From: Magnetococcales bacterium
GTDB taxonomy: Bacteria; Pseudomonadota; Magnetococcia; Magnetococcales; UBA8363
DNA length: 48,099 bases
NCBI GenBank assembly: GCA_015228975.1
Contig: JADGCN010000015.1
Span: 1 to 48,099 of the forward strand
Reading direction: 5' to 3'
Positions 36,845-45,764 of the stretch are shown here, piece after piece; positions within the stretch are counted from its first letter, which is position 1, and each line of letters opens with the position of its first letter. A program made the translations under genes and the position numbers. The notes under the pieces were generated by a model, which worked only from the letters and a program-made list of their open reading frames with translations, had not been told where the DNA came from and ran no database searches.

Positions 36845-36995
36845 TAAACCGCAACCAACGCGGGACACGTAGTTTTCTAGCGTCATTCCCGCGAAAGCGG
36901 GAATCCAGAAAGTCAGAGAAAGGTGTGTAGGTCCCCTGGATCCCCGCTTTCGCGTGGATGACAAGAACTACGAATCCCAAGGTAGCTGCGGTTTA
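36845..36995 (-). mobile_element. MITE-like element copy 3, between mamL and mamM
   Basis: TAAACCGCAACCAACGCGGGACACGTAG...GGTAGCTGCGGTTTA; same orientation as copy 2; starts 2 bp after the mamL stop. Confidence 0.85.
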
Positions 36996-37054
36996 ATCCT
37001 TGGACGGTTTTTTCCCTTGATTCCATTCCCATTGACTGTGGTTCTGACTGATCC

Positions 37055-38008
37055 ATGAAATATTCCAAGTGCATCGTGTGTTACGAAGGGGTCGGATGGA
37101 TCGGTCTGGCTGTCAACCTTGCCTTGTCAATACTGAAACTGTTCATCGGTGCCCTGTCTGGATCCCACGCCCTGGTGGCCGATGGTCTGTATTCCGCCAA
37201 AGATGTGGTGACCTCGTCGGTCATCATCGTCGGCTTGAAGGTTTCACAAAAACCTTTGGATCAGGAACATCCCTTCGGCCACGGCAAGGTGGAATTCTTG
37301 TTGGCTCTGGTGATCAGCCTGCTGCTGTTGCTGGCAACAGGTTTTCTGTTCTACTTTTCTGCGGGGAATCTGCTGGAAGGGCGGCACAACGTGCCACACT
37401 TGATCGCTTTGTGGACGGCGGTACTCTCCATCGTGATCAACTGGTTCATGCATCGTTATACATACTGCGTGAGTGCCGAAATCAATTCACCCTCCGTGGA
37501 ACTGTTGTCGAATTACCATGGAGTGAGCAGTTATGCCTCCCTGGCGGTGGCGCTGGGTATCATTGGGGCGCATTATCTGGTGGTACCGTGGCTGGATACG
37601 GTTGTGTCCTTGCTGGTCAGCGTGCATTTGATTTACCTGACTGGGGAAATGTTTTGGAATGCCTTCCGGGGATTGATGGATACGGCAGCCCCGAGAAAGG
37701 TGATCGAACGGATTCGCAAGGTGGCTTTGCGTGTTTCGGGTGTACTGGGTGTCGGGGAGGTTCGTACCCGGCAGGTGGGACAGGAATTGTGGATTACCCT
37801 GGTGATCGGTGTGGACCCGACGCTGACATTGACCAAGGCCAAGGCATTGGCGGTACAGGTTGAGACCGCCTTGGTGGAATCGATTCCCCATGTGGGCGAT
37901 GTCGGGGTGCAGTTCCGCTCGCACAAGGAGAGTCGGGAGGTCTACGAACACGTGCGGCAGGAGGGTTTTGAATCTTTGGGACTGCCCCAGGATAAGGGGG
38001 GTGCGTGA
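37055..38008 (+). CDS. mamM: MamM-like CDF iron transporter
   Basis: LVADGLYSAKDVVTSS (Y/D site), HPFGHGKVEFLLAL, C-terminal CDF domain. Confidence 0.88.
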   Translation: MKYSKCIVCYEGVGWIGLAVNLALSILKLFIGALSGSHALVADGLYSAKDVVTSSVIIVGLKVSQKPLDQEHPFGHGKVEFLLALVISLLLLLATGFLFYFSAGNLLEGRHNVPHLIALWTAVLSIVINWFMHRYTYCVSAEINSPSVELLSNYHGVSSYASLAVALGIIGAHYLVVPWLDTVVSLLVSVHLIYLTGEMFWNAFRGLMDTAAPRKVIERIRKVALRVSGVLGVGEVRTRQVGQELWITLVIGVDPTLTLTKAKALAVQVETALVESIPHVGDVGVQFRSHKESREVYEHVRQEGFESLGLPQDKGGA

Positions 38009-38095
38009 CGGTACGTGGGCAGGTAATGTAGCCCCGGTTTTCTGGTTTTTCTATTTGTTATCATCAACTTTTTGACCTTCGGATCCAATACTGAC

Positions 38096-40009
38096 ATGGC
38101 CAAACCGGGAAAGAAGGCTGGTCGCCATCCCCCTTTTTGCCGACAACCCTGGTATGCCCCAGCCATTGTCTTGAGCCTGCTGGTTCTTGGGACGTTTGCC
38201 TGGGGGATTCACCTCGTTAAAGAGCATCGGGATGAATTGCGTGCCCTGGCTGATCTGGCGCAAACAAGTCCATCATTGCAGGTTGCGGCCTTGCCGGTGG
38301 CGGCGGGTTATGACCCGATGAGTACCTTGGTGCGGGCCGCTCTGGTCAACGTGGCCGGGGTGATGAGCGTCAAGGGGGAACCCGATAAGTTTGTTTCTGT
38401 GGGTTCGGGTGTCTTGGTGGCCTCCAATGGCCATGTGATCACGGCCAATCATCTGTTGTCGGGGTTGAAGGAAATTTTCGTTCGGGTACAGACTCCGGCT
38501 GGCCCCAGGCAATATTCCGGGCGATTGGTCAAGGCAGTGGCGGCACATGATCTGGCCCTGGTCAAAATTGTTTCCAAGGATGTCTTCCCATTCTTGATCC
38601 CCGGGGATTCCCGACAATTGGCCCTTGGAACGCCAGTCGTGGCATGGGGTGATCCGGATGGTTCGGCGACCTTGCGCAACATTGGGGCGATTGATGCGGG
38701 CCTTTCCAGGGAACCGGTGCGTGTGGGTACCACGGAACTGACCCATTTGCTTCCGACTTCCGCAGTCAATCATTGGGCGATGGTGGGTGGGCCGCTGGTG
38801 GATGAAAAAGGTCGGCTGTTGGGGATTAACCTGTTGATCCAGGCACCGGGCAATCGTTTTCTGGGTTATTCCATCCCCGCCCACGTCATCGTGACCCATT
38901 TTCAGGATGTTGTTGATTTTCCAATGAATGGTATGGTTAATCAACCCCCCGGTGCGGCGGCTCTTCCCCAGGCGTTACCCGCGGCCATGGCGGTACAACA
39001 ACAATCCCCCCCCGTGCTGGAACGACCACCACGACAAGCGGACCATTGGTGGAGTCGGGCCAAGGCCATGGTGGAATCGCAGTTGGGTTACCAACTGCCA
39101 GCGAATCAAGGGGGGACGGACATTAAAGCCGGCGGGGTCCAGAGTCACGGTGAGACACAACGTATTCTAGGCTATCCCATCCCCACATTTTTAGGTTTAT
39201 TGTTATTGGGATTTTTTTCAGGCTTGTGTGGTGGCATGATGACTATGGGTGGGGGGATCATCAAGGTGATCGGCCTGATGTCGGTATTCGGTTATGGCTT
39301 GCTGTTGGTGCGCCCGGTGGCCTACTTGACCAATATATTCATGTATGGTGCGGCCTCTCTGCGCTATCGTCGTGATAATCTATACCGTTGGGCCGATATT
39401 CAACCCATGATCCCCTGGGCCATGGTGGGGGTGGTGATGGGCTACTTTATCGGCAACGTCCTGAACTCGGGGGTTATTCGCGTCCTTCTGGGACTGTTCG
39501 CCTTTTTTCTCGCCGTTAAAATGTTGGTGGAGATATCGGAATCGCAAAAACGGGAGGGGCTTCTCGGTGACTTGCAGCGGGCAATCGGCGCCAAAGAGCC
39601 AACCGGATCCTATCCCTCTTCCCTGGTGGGGCATTCGACATTGGCGCATGGCTTGCTCGGCTTGCCGATGGGGATGATAAGCGGCATCCTGGGTATTACC
39701 GGCGGTGTCATCGAAGTGCCGTTGCAACGTTATATTTTGCAGGCTCCCTTGCGTCGTGCCATTGCCAACTCGGCCGTTCTGGTTTTCTTTGCATCGGTGG
39801 TGGGTTCTCTGGTGGCGGTGACCCATGGTGTGCAGACGGGGGCATTCAATTTTTTGACCCCGGTGGTGCTGGCGCTCATTTTAACCCCGGGGGCCTATGT
39901 GGGTGGCTTTGTCGGGGCCTGGCTGACAACGGTGGCACCGTTGAATGCGCTGCGTTGGATGTATGCCGTCCTGATGTTTTTGATATCTTTGCGAATGGTC
40001 CTGTCATGA
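38096..40009 (+). CDS. mamO: MamO-like protein: degenerate trypsin-like domain plus TauE/SafE-like membrane domain
   Basis: GHVITANHLLSG / AAHDLALVKI retained, GNSGGP replaced by WAMVGGP; C-terminal multi-TM domain (FSGLCGGMMTMGGGIIKV). Confidence 0.9.
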   Translation: MAKPGKKAGRHPPFCRQPWYAPAIVLSLLVLGTFAWGIHLVKEHRDELRALADLAQTSPSLQVAALPVAAGYDPMSTLVRAALVNVAGVMSVKGEPDKFVSVGSGVLVASNGHVITANHLLSGLKEIFVRVQTPAGPRQYSGRLVKAVAAHDLALVKIVSKDVFPFLIPGDSRQLALGTPVVAWGDPDGSATLRNIGAIDAGLSREPVRVGTTELTHLLPTSAVNHWAMVGGPLVDEKGRLLGINLLIQAPGNRFLGYSIPAHVIVTHFQDVVDFPMNGMVNQPPGAAALPQALPAAMAVQQQSPPVLERPPRQADHWWSRAKAMVESQLGYQLPANQGGTDIKAGGVQSHGETQRILGYPIPTFLGLLLLGFFSGLCGGMMTMGGGIIKVIGLMSVFGYGLLLVRPVAYLTNIFMYGAASLRYRRDNLYRWADIQPMIPWAMVGVVMGYFIGNVLNSGVIRVLLGLFAFFLAVKMLVEISESQKREGLLGDLQRAIGAKEPTGSYPSSLVGHSTLAHGLLGLPMGMISGILGITGGVIEVPLQRYILQAPLRRAIANSAVLVFFASVVGSLVAVTHGVQTGAFNFLTPVVLALILTPGAYVGGFVGAWLTTVAPLNALRWMYAVLMFLISLRMVLS

Positions 40010-40782
40010 AAAACATGGGCCAGGGGGTGGTTGCCGGCGGTATTTTGGTCGTTTTGGCTATTTTGGTCTATGGGTTGTTCGCCAGTCCCAATTATTCCAG
40101 CCTGAAAGGCAGTGGGCCGGGGAAAGGGGGGGGGGCCGGGGATCCCGGTCAGCCTGTCGCCATGAATGTCGGCCTGATGGCACCCGATGGCGTCAGTAAT
40201 CCCGCACCACCACAGTCGGTAGCCCCAGTTTCGGAGTTTATTCCTGCCAAACCCCAACTGGCAGAGGCCCATTGGCAGGGGATGGAAGTGATTCCGCTCA
40301 CCTCGGAGCTTAAGAAAAAGCTGAATCTTCCGATGAATACCCAGGGTGTACTCATCGATGAAGTCACGTTACAATCGATTCAGGCGGGTTTGTTGGCTGG
40401 AGATATCCTGGTGGCGGTCAACAGCCGTCAGGTATTGAGTTTGGAAGATGTTTACCGGGAAAGTCGCGGGGTGCAAAATCAGGAGAGCGTGGTGCTGACG
40501 GTAACCCGCAGTGGGCAGTGGAAAAATTTCCAGCTCCTGGCTGCTCCGGGTGAAAATCTTGGTTTTGCGCAGGTGGAAACGGCACCCATGATTTTGCCGG
40601 GAGATATCAAGCCCCATCGTTACCGGGGGCCATGTACCATGTGTCATGCGATCGGGCAGACGGGGCATCTTGTTCCTGATCCGGATGGCATCATTTTGCC
40701 CCCCCCTGCCATCAAGGCTGGGGTGCCCAGGCCACATATGGACCGTGGGCCTTGTTTGGCGTGCCATCGGATCATCCCTTAG
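40006..40782 (+). CDS. mamP: MamP-like PDZ + double magnetochrome c-type cytochrome
   Basis: CTMCH and CLACH motifs after a PDZ domain; ATGA overlap with mamO. Confidence 0.92.
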   Translation: MKNMGQGVVAGGILVVLAILVYGLFASPNYSSLKGSGPGKGGGAGDPGQPVAMNVGLMAPDGVSNPAPPQSVAPVSEFIPAKPQLAEAHWQGMEVIPLTSELKKKLNLPMNTQGVLIDEVTLQSIQAGLLAGDILVAVNSRQVLSLEDVYRESRGVQNQESVVLTVTRSGQWKNFQLLAAPGENLGFAQVETAPMILPGDIKPHRYRGPCTMCHAIGQTGHLVPDPDGIILPPPAIKAGVPRPHMDRGPCLACHRIIP

Positions 40783-40894
40783 GGGTGGAGACACGAAGGT
40801 AACGTGGGGGCCAGGATGAGAATCGGGTGCGATGGGAATACGACGGCATCGTCAATGGGCGGCAGAGTCGTGCAACGGGAAAAGGATGTGAGCT

Positions 40895-41557
40895 ATGAGA
40901 CGCGATGAGCAGGGCGTGAATCCCATCTCGGAGGTCGGCTTCTTTTTGCATGCCGCACTCCATGTGGTGAAACGGGCTTTTGTTGCGGCTACCGAAAGTT
41001 TTAACAATTTTTTTTCAGTCGATCCGGAATTTCGGGTGCGCTACTATCGGGAACGGGGCACGGAGTATACCCGGCGTGGACGCTATGATGCGGCGGCAAC
41101 CATGCTGGAAAAGGTGCTTGAGGAGTGGCCCGGAGATGAGGATACCCTGTTTCATTTGGGGTTTTGTTATCTGAAAATGAATCGGACCCAGGAAGGCATC
41201 GAACTGTTGGAACGGGCGGATGCGTTGGGTCGTGGTGGTACCCGGGTGCGCTCCATCCTGGGGATGGCCTTCCTGCAAACCAAGGAGTATGCCAAGGCGG
41301 TGATCGTGTTGGAAAAAGCCTTGGAAGAGGATGCCCATAACTTCCATCTGAACTATCGAATGGCCCTGGCATTGGATAACCTGGAAAAATATGAGCGCGC
41401 TGTGGAATTTTTCACAAAGGCGGCGGCGATACGTCCGGATGAGCCCAAGGTTTTTCGTTCATTGGGATTTACCCTGGAACAGTTGGGCCGCCATGAGGAT
41501 TCGGTAGCGCAATTCAAGAAGGCGGCGAACCTGGAAGAGGGGCGCCCCGCGTATTAG
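40895..41557 (+). CDS. mamA: MamA-like TPR protein
   Basis: Tandem TPRs RYYRERGTEYTRRGRYDAAATMLEKVLEEWPGDEDTLFHLGFCYLKMNRTQEGIELLERA...; directly after mamP. Confidence 0.88.
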   Translation: MRRDEQGVNPISEVGFFLHAALHVVKRAFVAATESFNNFFSVDPEFRVRYYRERGTEYTRRGRYDAAATMLEKVLEEWPGDEDTLFHLGFCYLKMNRTQEGIELLERADALGRGGTRVRSILGMAFLQTKEYAKAVIVLEKALEEDAHNFHLNYRMALALDNLEKYERAVEFFTKAAAIRPDEPKVFRSLGFTLEQLGRHEDSVAQFKKAANLEEGRPAY

Positions 41558-41750
41558 AGTGGTGCGAGGTTCTCTTAGGTTACATTTTCTGCCGGCCAGC
41601 TTCCGCTATCCAGGTACTTTTTTGTTGGGCCGGTGGTTTTCTGAAGATTCTTTCGTCATGTTGTTGGATGTTGTCCTTGATATCGGTGTCCGTCGGAGGT
41701 TGTGATGGTGCCGCTCCAATCGTCTCTCCTTGACCTGTTTGCATAACGCC

Positions 41751-44700
41751 GTGTCCGATACTATTGATCCCGTGGATGCGATAGACACTTCCAAGTTGGA
41801 AGAAAATCTTTGGGCTGCCCGCATGGATCGAATGGATGCCATGATTCAGGGGGCCATGATGAAGCGCCAGGCAATGGTTGCTCTGGAAACGGCTATCCCT
41901 GTTGCAAGCAGTGAAAGGATGGGGGAGGCCACCGATAGCGTTTATCGTGCGCTGATGGAAAAACAGGTGAGTTTGGCTGCGGGGGATATGGAGGCGCAGC
42001 TTGACGAGGAGGGTGGAACGGACGAAGCGAATGGATCGGATGAGGAGGGTGGTGCGGACGAAGCGGGTGGATTGGGCGAGGAGGAATGGGCGGGCGAGGA
42101 GGGTACGGACGAAGAGGATAGGGCGGACAGGGAGGAAAGAACGATAGAAGAGGGTGGAGCGGACGAGGTCATTCTGCAAAACCTGGCAGTATCACGGATC
42201 CCTGATGCTACTGGTGTGGCATCGACGAAGACTGCGAATCGATTGGCGCACACCGCGACGATGCGTGTTCAGGAAAAGTCGGAACCGGGGAACTCGTTGG
42301 AGAATGGGGGAGGGGATAACGAAAAATTGGAGCTGCGATTGCTTCCACGGTCGCATTTGCAATCGGGTAGCAAGGTTGAAGATAGCGCACCATTTGTGAT
42401 ACGGGGTCCAGATGGGGGGAGGGGCGAGGCGGTTGAAACACAGAACAGGCAGAGTTCGGATGCTGAGGGGGGAGATCAGGAATTTGGGTATGGGGGCGAT
42501 GTGGCATTGCCCCACAGGAGTCGGGATATTCATGCCGAACCAACGCCTATGGAACTGTTCCAGATCATGTCGCATAAACGGCAGGTGGGCGTAACGCAAT
42601 CGTTGCAGTCCAGTCTTGAAATGGGGACCACTTCCGTACGCTGGAGCGAGGGTGCGGCGCAACGTTTTACTGGGGATGACCTTTTTTTGGAAGTGGTGGA
42701 AAAGAGTGCGGCCCCTGCGTCCGCAGGTGGTCTACCCGACCTTCCCCTTCCTGGGCACATCGAACAACCGCTCGCGGTTAGGACAATTCCACCTGACCAA
42801 AATACCATGTGTCGTTTTCTGTCCTTGTTTGGGCAATTGCGTCAGCAGGAGACCCGGGTGGCATCTCGGGATGTCCATAATCGGGAGGTGCGGCAGCCGG
42901 AAGTTGGACCGGTTGTATCTTCGATGCAGAGGGTGGAACATCGGCAGGTGCGGCAACCGGAAGTTGGACCGGTTGTATCTTCGATGCAGAGGGTGGAACA
43001 TCGGCAGGTGCGGCAACCGGAAGTGGAATCGGTTGTATCTCCGATCCTTGCGGAAGACAAAATGGGCGTGGCAGTCCCAGTGACCGAAGAGGGGGCACCT
43101 GCCCCTCTTGTGACGGCTGACGAGCTTGTGGTTGTGGAAAAGAACAGATTATCACGCGCATTGCATGATTTTCGGAATCATAGACAGGCGATGATGGTTG
43201 CGAGTGAGGTAAAGACTCCAGGATTGATCCCCGGGTCGGTAAGTTCCGGGCATGCGTTATCCAGGCTTTTGGTTGAGGAGGAAACCCTGGATGATCAATT
43301 TGTTGCAACAGAGGGTGAGGAAGCGACAAACGCTAATGACTGGAATGATTCCCGGGAATTGTCGGAAATGCCACTTGGTAGCGCTTTGGAGGATAGAGAG
43401 GCCGTTGGCGTTTTTGAAGATATCGTTGCGGTTGTTTCTTCAGAGGAAATAACAGGGATTGAAGTTTTGGAAGATGCCGAAGCGTTTGGCGTTCTGGAGG
43501 AAAATGAGGGCGTTGGTGTTTCTGAAGATATCGTTGCGGTTTTTTCTCCGGAGGAAATAACAGGGATTGAAGTTTTGGAAGATGCCGAAGCGTTTGGAAC
43601 TCTGGAGGAAACTGAAACCGTTGGCGTTTTTGAAGATACCGTTGTGGTTGATTTTCCGGAGGAAAAGGCCGGGATTGAAGAATTGGAAGATGCCGAAGCG
43701 TTTGGTACTCTGGAGAGTGGCGAGGCAGATGGCGCTTTGGAGGAAGTCATTGAGGTTGGCGCACTGGATGAAAGTGAGGAAAGCGGTGTTTTGGCGGATA
43801 TGGAAGGGGTTGGTATTTGGGAGAATACCGAACTGACGGTTGGTATGGAGACCAAGGTTACGCCATCGGTCCCGGACGCCTATCAACGGCACCATGAAGA
43901 AACGGTGTCCGAGCTTATGGCAAACATGACCCTGGAGGAAGAAAGAGAGGGTGTCCGTGGCGAGGAACCCGACTTGCCTATCCCCGCTGTGACGCGTGGC
44001 AGGAGGAGGTTCAGTCAGAAAAGGTTGCCAGAGGGTTTCTTTACACAGGATATTCGGGATTCCCAAGGTACTGAAAAGGGTGGCTTGGTTGCCGGGGGGT
44101 ATGGTGCCAAGCCGTTGGTTCGGGTTCATAGGTTGGATGAGTTGCATTTTGCTTGGCGCTCATTGGTGCGTATGTTCGGGAGCTTTTCCGAATCCTTGGT
44201 ACGGAAATATTTGGAGTGGACATCCCTGGATGGCAATGCCTGGACTGAGTATTACCTGACCCGGGGTCGTAGATCCTTGGCTTTGGGAAGGGTCCATGAT
44301 GCGGTGTTGTACTTTGGCAGAGCCTTGGAAAAAAATGAAGACAATGCGTCCATTTTGGCAGCTTTGGGGCGCTGTCATATCACATTGGGATCCTTCGAGC
44401 AGGCATTGAATTATTTGGAAAAGGCCAAGGAACGGGATCAAGCGGGTGGGGCGTGGCTGGACGCTGACCTGATCGTGGCCTATAGTGGATGCCAGCTCTT
44501 TGATCAGGCGGAAAGATTGTTGCGACATGGCCTGGATGAAGATCGAAGTGCTTCAAGTGATCGGTCTGCCTTATGGTTTCAGCTTGCGGAACTCCTGGCG
44601 CGTCAGGAGCGCCACGCCGATGCCGTCGCGGCCTATCGTGAGGCAGTGGCCCTCAAACCGACACGTCGGGATTATCAGCGGGCGTTGGGGTTCGCTTTGC

Positions 44701-44792
44701 AGATGGTGGGGCAAAGCAAAGAGGCGGTTGCCCATTTGAAAATGGCTGAATCTGTGGATGATAGGGAGTTGACCCCTGGAAATTTGGGGTAG
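41751..44792 (+). CDS. Large acidic, repeat-rich protein with C-terminal MamA-like TPR domain
   Basis: Glu/Asp/Gly-rich stretch (DEEGGTDEANGSDEEGGADEAGG...), two repeat arrays, C-terminal TPRs (NAWTEYYLTRGRRSLALGRVHDAVLYFGRALEKNEDNASILAALGRCHITLG). GTG start at 41751 or TTG at 41730. Confidence 0.8.
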   Translation: MSDTIDPVDAIDTSKLEENLWAARMDRMDAMIQGAMMKRQAMVALETAIPVASSERMGEATDSVYRALMEKQVSLAAGDMEAQLDEEGGTDEANGSDEEGGADEAGGLGEEEWAGEEGTDEEDRADREERTIEEGGADEVILQNLAVSRIPDATGVASTKTANRLAHTATMRVQEKSEPGNSLENGGGDNEKLELRLLPRSHLQSGSKVEDSAPFVIRGPDGGRGEAVETQNRQSSDAEGGDQEFGYGGDVALPHRSRDIHAEPTPMELFQIMSHKRQVGVTQSLQSSLEMGTTSVRWSEGAAQRFTGDDLFLEVVEKSAAPASAGGLPDLPLPGHIEQPLAVRTIPPDQNTMCRFLSLFGQLRQQETRVASRDVHNREVRQPEVGPVVSSMQRVEHRQVRQPEVGPVVSSMQRVEHRQVRQPEVESVVSPILAEDKMGVAVPVTEEGAPAPLVTADELVVVEKNRLSRALHDFRNHRQAMMVASEVKTPGLIPGSVSSGHALSRLLVEEETLDDQFVATEGEEATNANDWNDSRELSEMPLGSALEDREAVGVFEDIVAVVSSEEITGIEVLEDAEAFGVLEENEGVGVSEDIVAVFSPEEITGIEVLEDAEAFGTLEETETVGVFEDTVVVDFPEEKAGIEELEDAEAFGTLESGEADGALEEVIEVGALDESEESGVLADMEGVGIWENTELTVGMETKVTPSVPDAYQRHHEETVSELMANMTLEEEREGVRGEEPDLPIPAVTRGRRRFSQKRLPEGFFTQDIRDSQGTEKGGLVAGGYGAKPLVRVHRLDELHFAWRSLVRMFGSFSESLVRKYLEWTSLDGNAWTEYYLTRGRRSLALGRVHDAVLYFGRALEKNEDNASILAALGRCHITLGSFEQALNYLEKAKERDQAGGAWLDADLIVAYSGCQLFDQAERLLRHGLDEDRSASSDRSALWFQLAELLARQERHADAVAAYREAVALKPTRRDYQRALGFALQMVGQSKEAVAHLKMAESVDDRELTPGNLG
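42889..43032 (+). repeat. 60-bp (20-aa) tandem repeat
   Basis: Unit ggtgcggcaaccggaagttggaccggttgtatcttcgatgcagagggtggaacatcggca repeated with 60-bp period; 2 near-identical copies plus a degenerate partial third. Confidence 0.92.
43390..43720 (+). repeat. 108-bp (36-aa) acidic tandem repeats
   Basis: EEITGIEVLEDAEAFGVLEENEGVGVSEDIVAVFSP-type units; GAGGAAA phase points at 43443, 43551 and 43659. Confidence 0.9.
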
Positions 44793-44804
44793 ACAACGTT
44801 TGCT

Positions 44805-45764
44805 GTGTCCTTTAACGAAGATGATGCGCCAGTGGCTGAACATTCAGACGATCATTTTGAACAGTTGGGCGGGTTGGGTCCGGAGACGAGCAATTCGGAG
44901 CGTGTGCGCCGGATGAAACGTTTGCTGCGTCAATTGTACAAGGATGAGTTTTCGGGCAGTCGCCTGCGTTTGCCACCGTTCAAGGTAAAAGGTTTGGTTG
45001 TATCTTTGTCGCTTCTGTCAATAGTTATTTTTGGCGTGACGACTCTTTATAATTTTAATATATTTATTACCTTTGAAGAAAAAATTTTATCGGCCAAGGG
45101 GCATATCCAAGATGCCTTGCAGCGGCGGGCCAACCTGTTTACCAACTTGATCAATTTGACATTGAATCAGGCCGCCTTGGAGCAGGAGGTGTTTCGGCAC
45201 GTTGCCGATGTGCGGGCGGCCATGGCGGGACAGGAACGGGGGAGGAAAGATGGGGGGGTGGCAGGAGACAAACAGCCGGGGGCGGGAGATTCCAAACCGG
45301 GTGAGTCGGCTGGGGCGGCAACCAGGGCACAGGGATTGGCAGCCGCTCTGTCCGGAATGGAAGGGGGGGCTTCCATGGCGAAACTCATGGCGGTTGTGGA
45401 GCAATATCCCGAAATCAAATCATCGACCACCTATCAGCAACTCATGGATAAATTGGTGGAGATTGAAGACCGAATCATTTCACGTCGGGATGGCTATAAC
45501 GAGGATGTCCGCGTGTACAACACCCTGATCACCTCGTTTCCCTGGTACATCCTGGCCCATATTACCGGATTTAAACGCTACGAATATTTTACCATGGATT
45601 CCATGAATCAGAGCGACAAGCAGGTATTATCCAACCTTTCCTCCATGGAGTTTCAGCGCCTTCTTCCACTGGCTCCAGGTCAAAAACAGGATGCCAACCG
45701 GAAGGAGCTGCCAGTCCAACAGGGTGATGGCAAATTGCCCGCGAACAAGGAAAGCGCGCCGTGA
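44805..45764 (+). CDS. mamQ: MamQ-like LemA-family protein
   Basis: VYNFNIFITFEEKILSAKGHIQDALQRRANLFTNLINLTLNQAALEQEVF...; position before mamB. Confidence 0.85.
   Translation: MSFNEDDAPVAEHSDDHFEQLGGLGPETSNSERVRRMKRLLRQLYKDEFSGSRLRLPPFKVKGLVVSLSLLSIVIFGVTTLYNFNIFITFEEKILSAKGHIQDALQRRANLFTNLINLTLNQAALEQEVFRHVADVRAAMAGQERGRKDGGVAGDKQPGAGDSKPGESAGAATRAQGLAAALSGMEGGASMAKLMAVVEQYPEIKSSTTYQQLMDKLVEIEDRIISRRDGYNEDVRVYNTLITSFPWYILAHITGFKRYEYFTMDSMNQSDKQVLSNLSSMEFQRLLPLAPGQKQDANRKELPVQQGDGKLPANKESAP

Noticed and set aside
41580-42179. Minus-strand ORF with RSTLFVRTLLARPF-type repeats
   Set aside because: Antisense reading of the acidic tract of the giant TPR fusion; no independent support.
42732-43329. 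Minus-strand repetitive ORFs (HPLHRRYNRSNFRLPHLPMF...)
   Set aside because: Shadow frames of the 60-bp repeats in the + strand gene.
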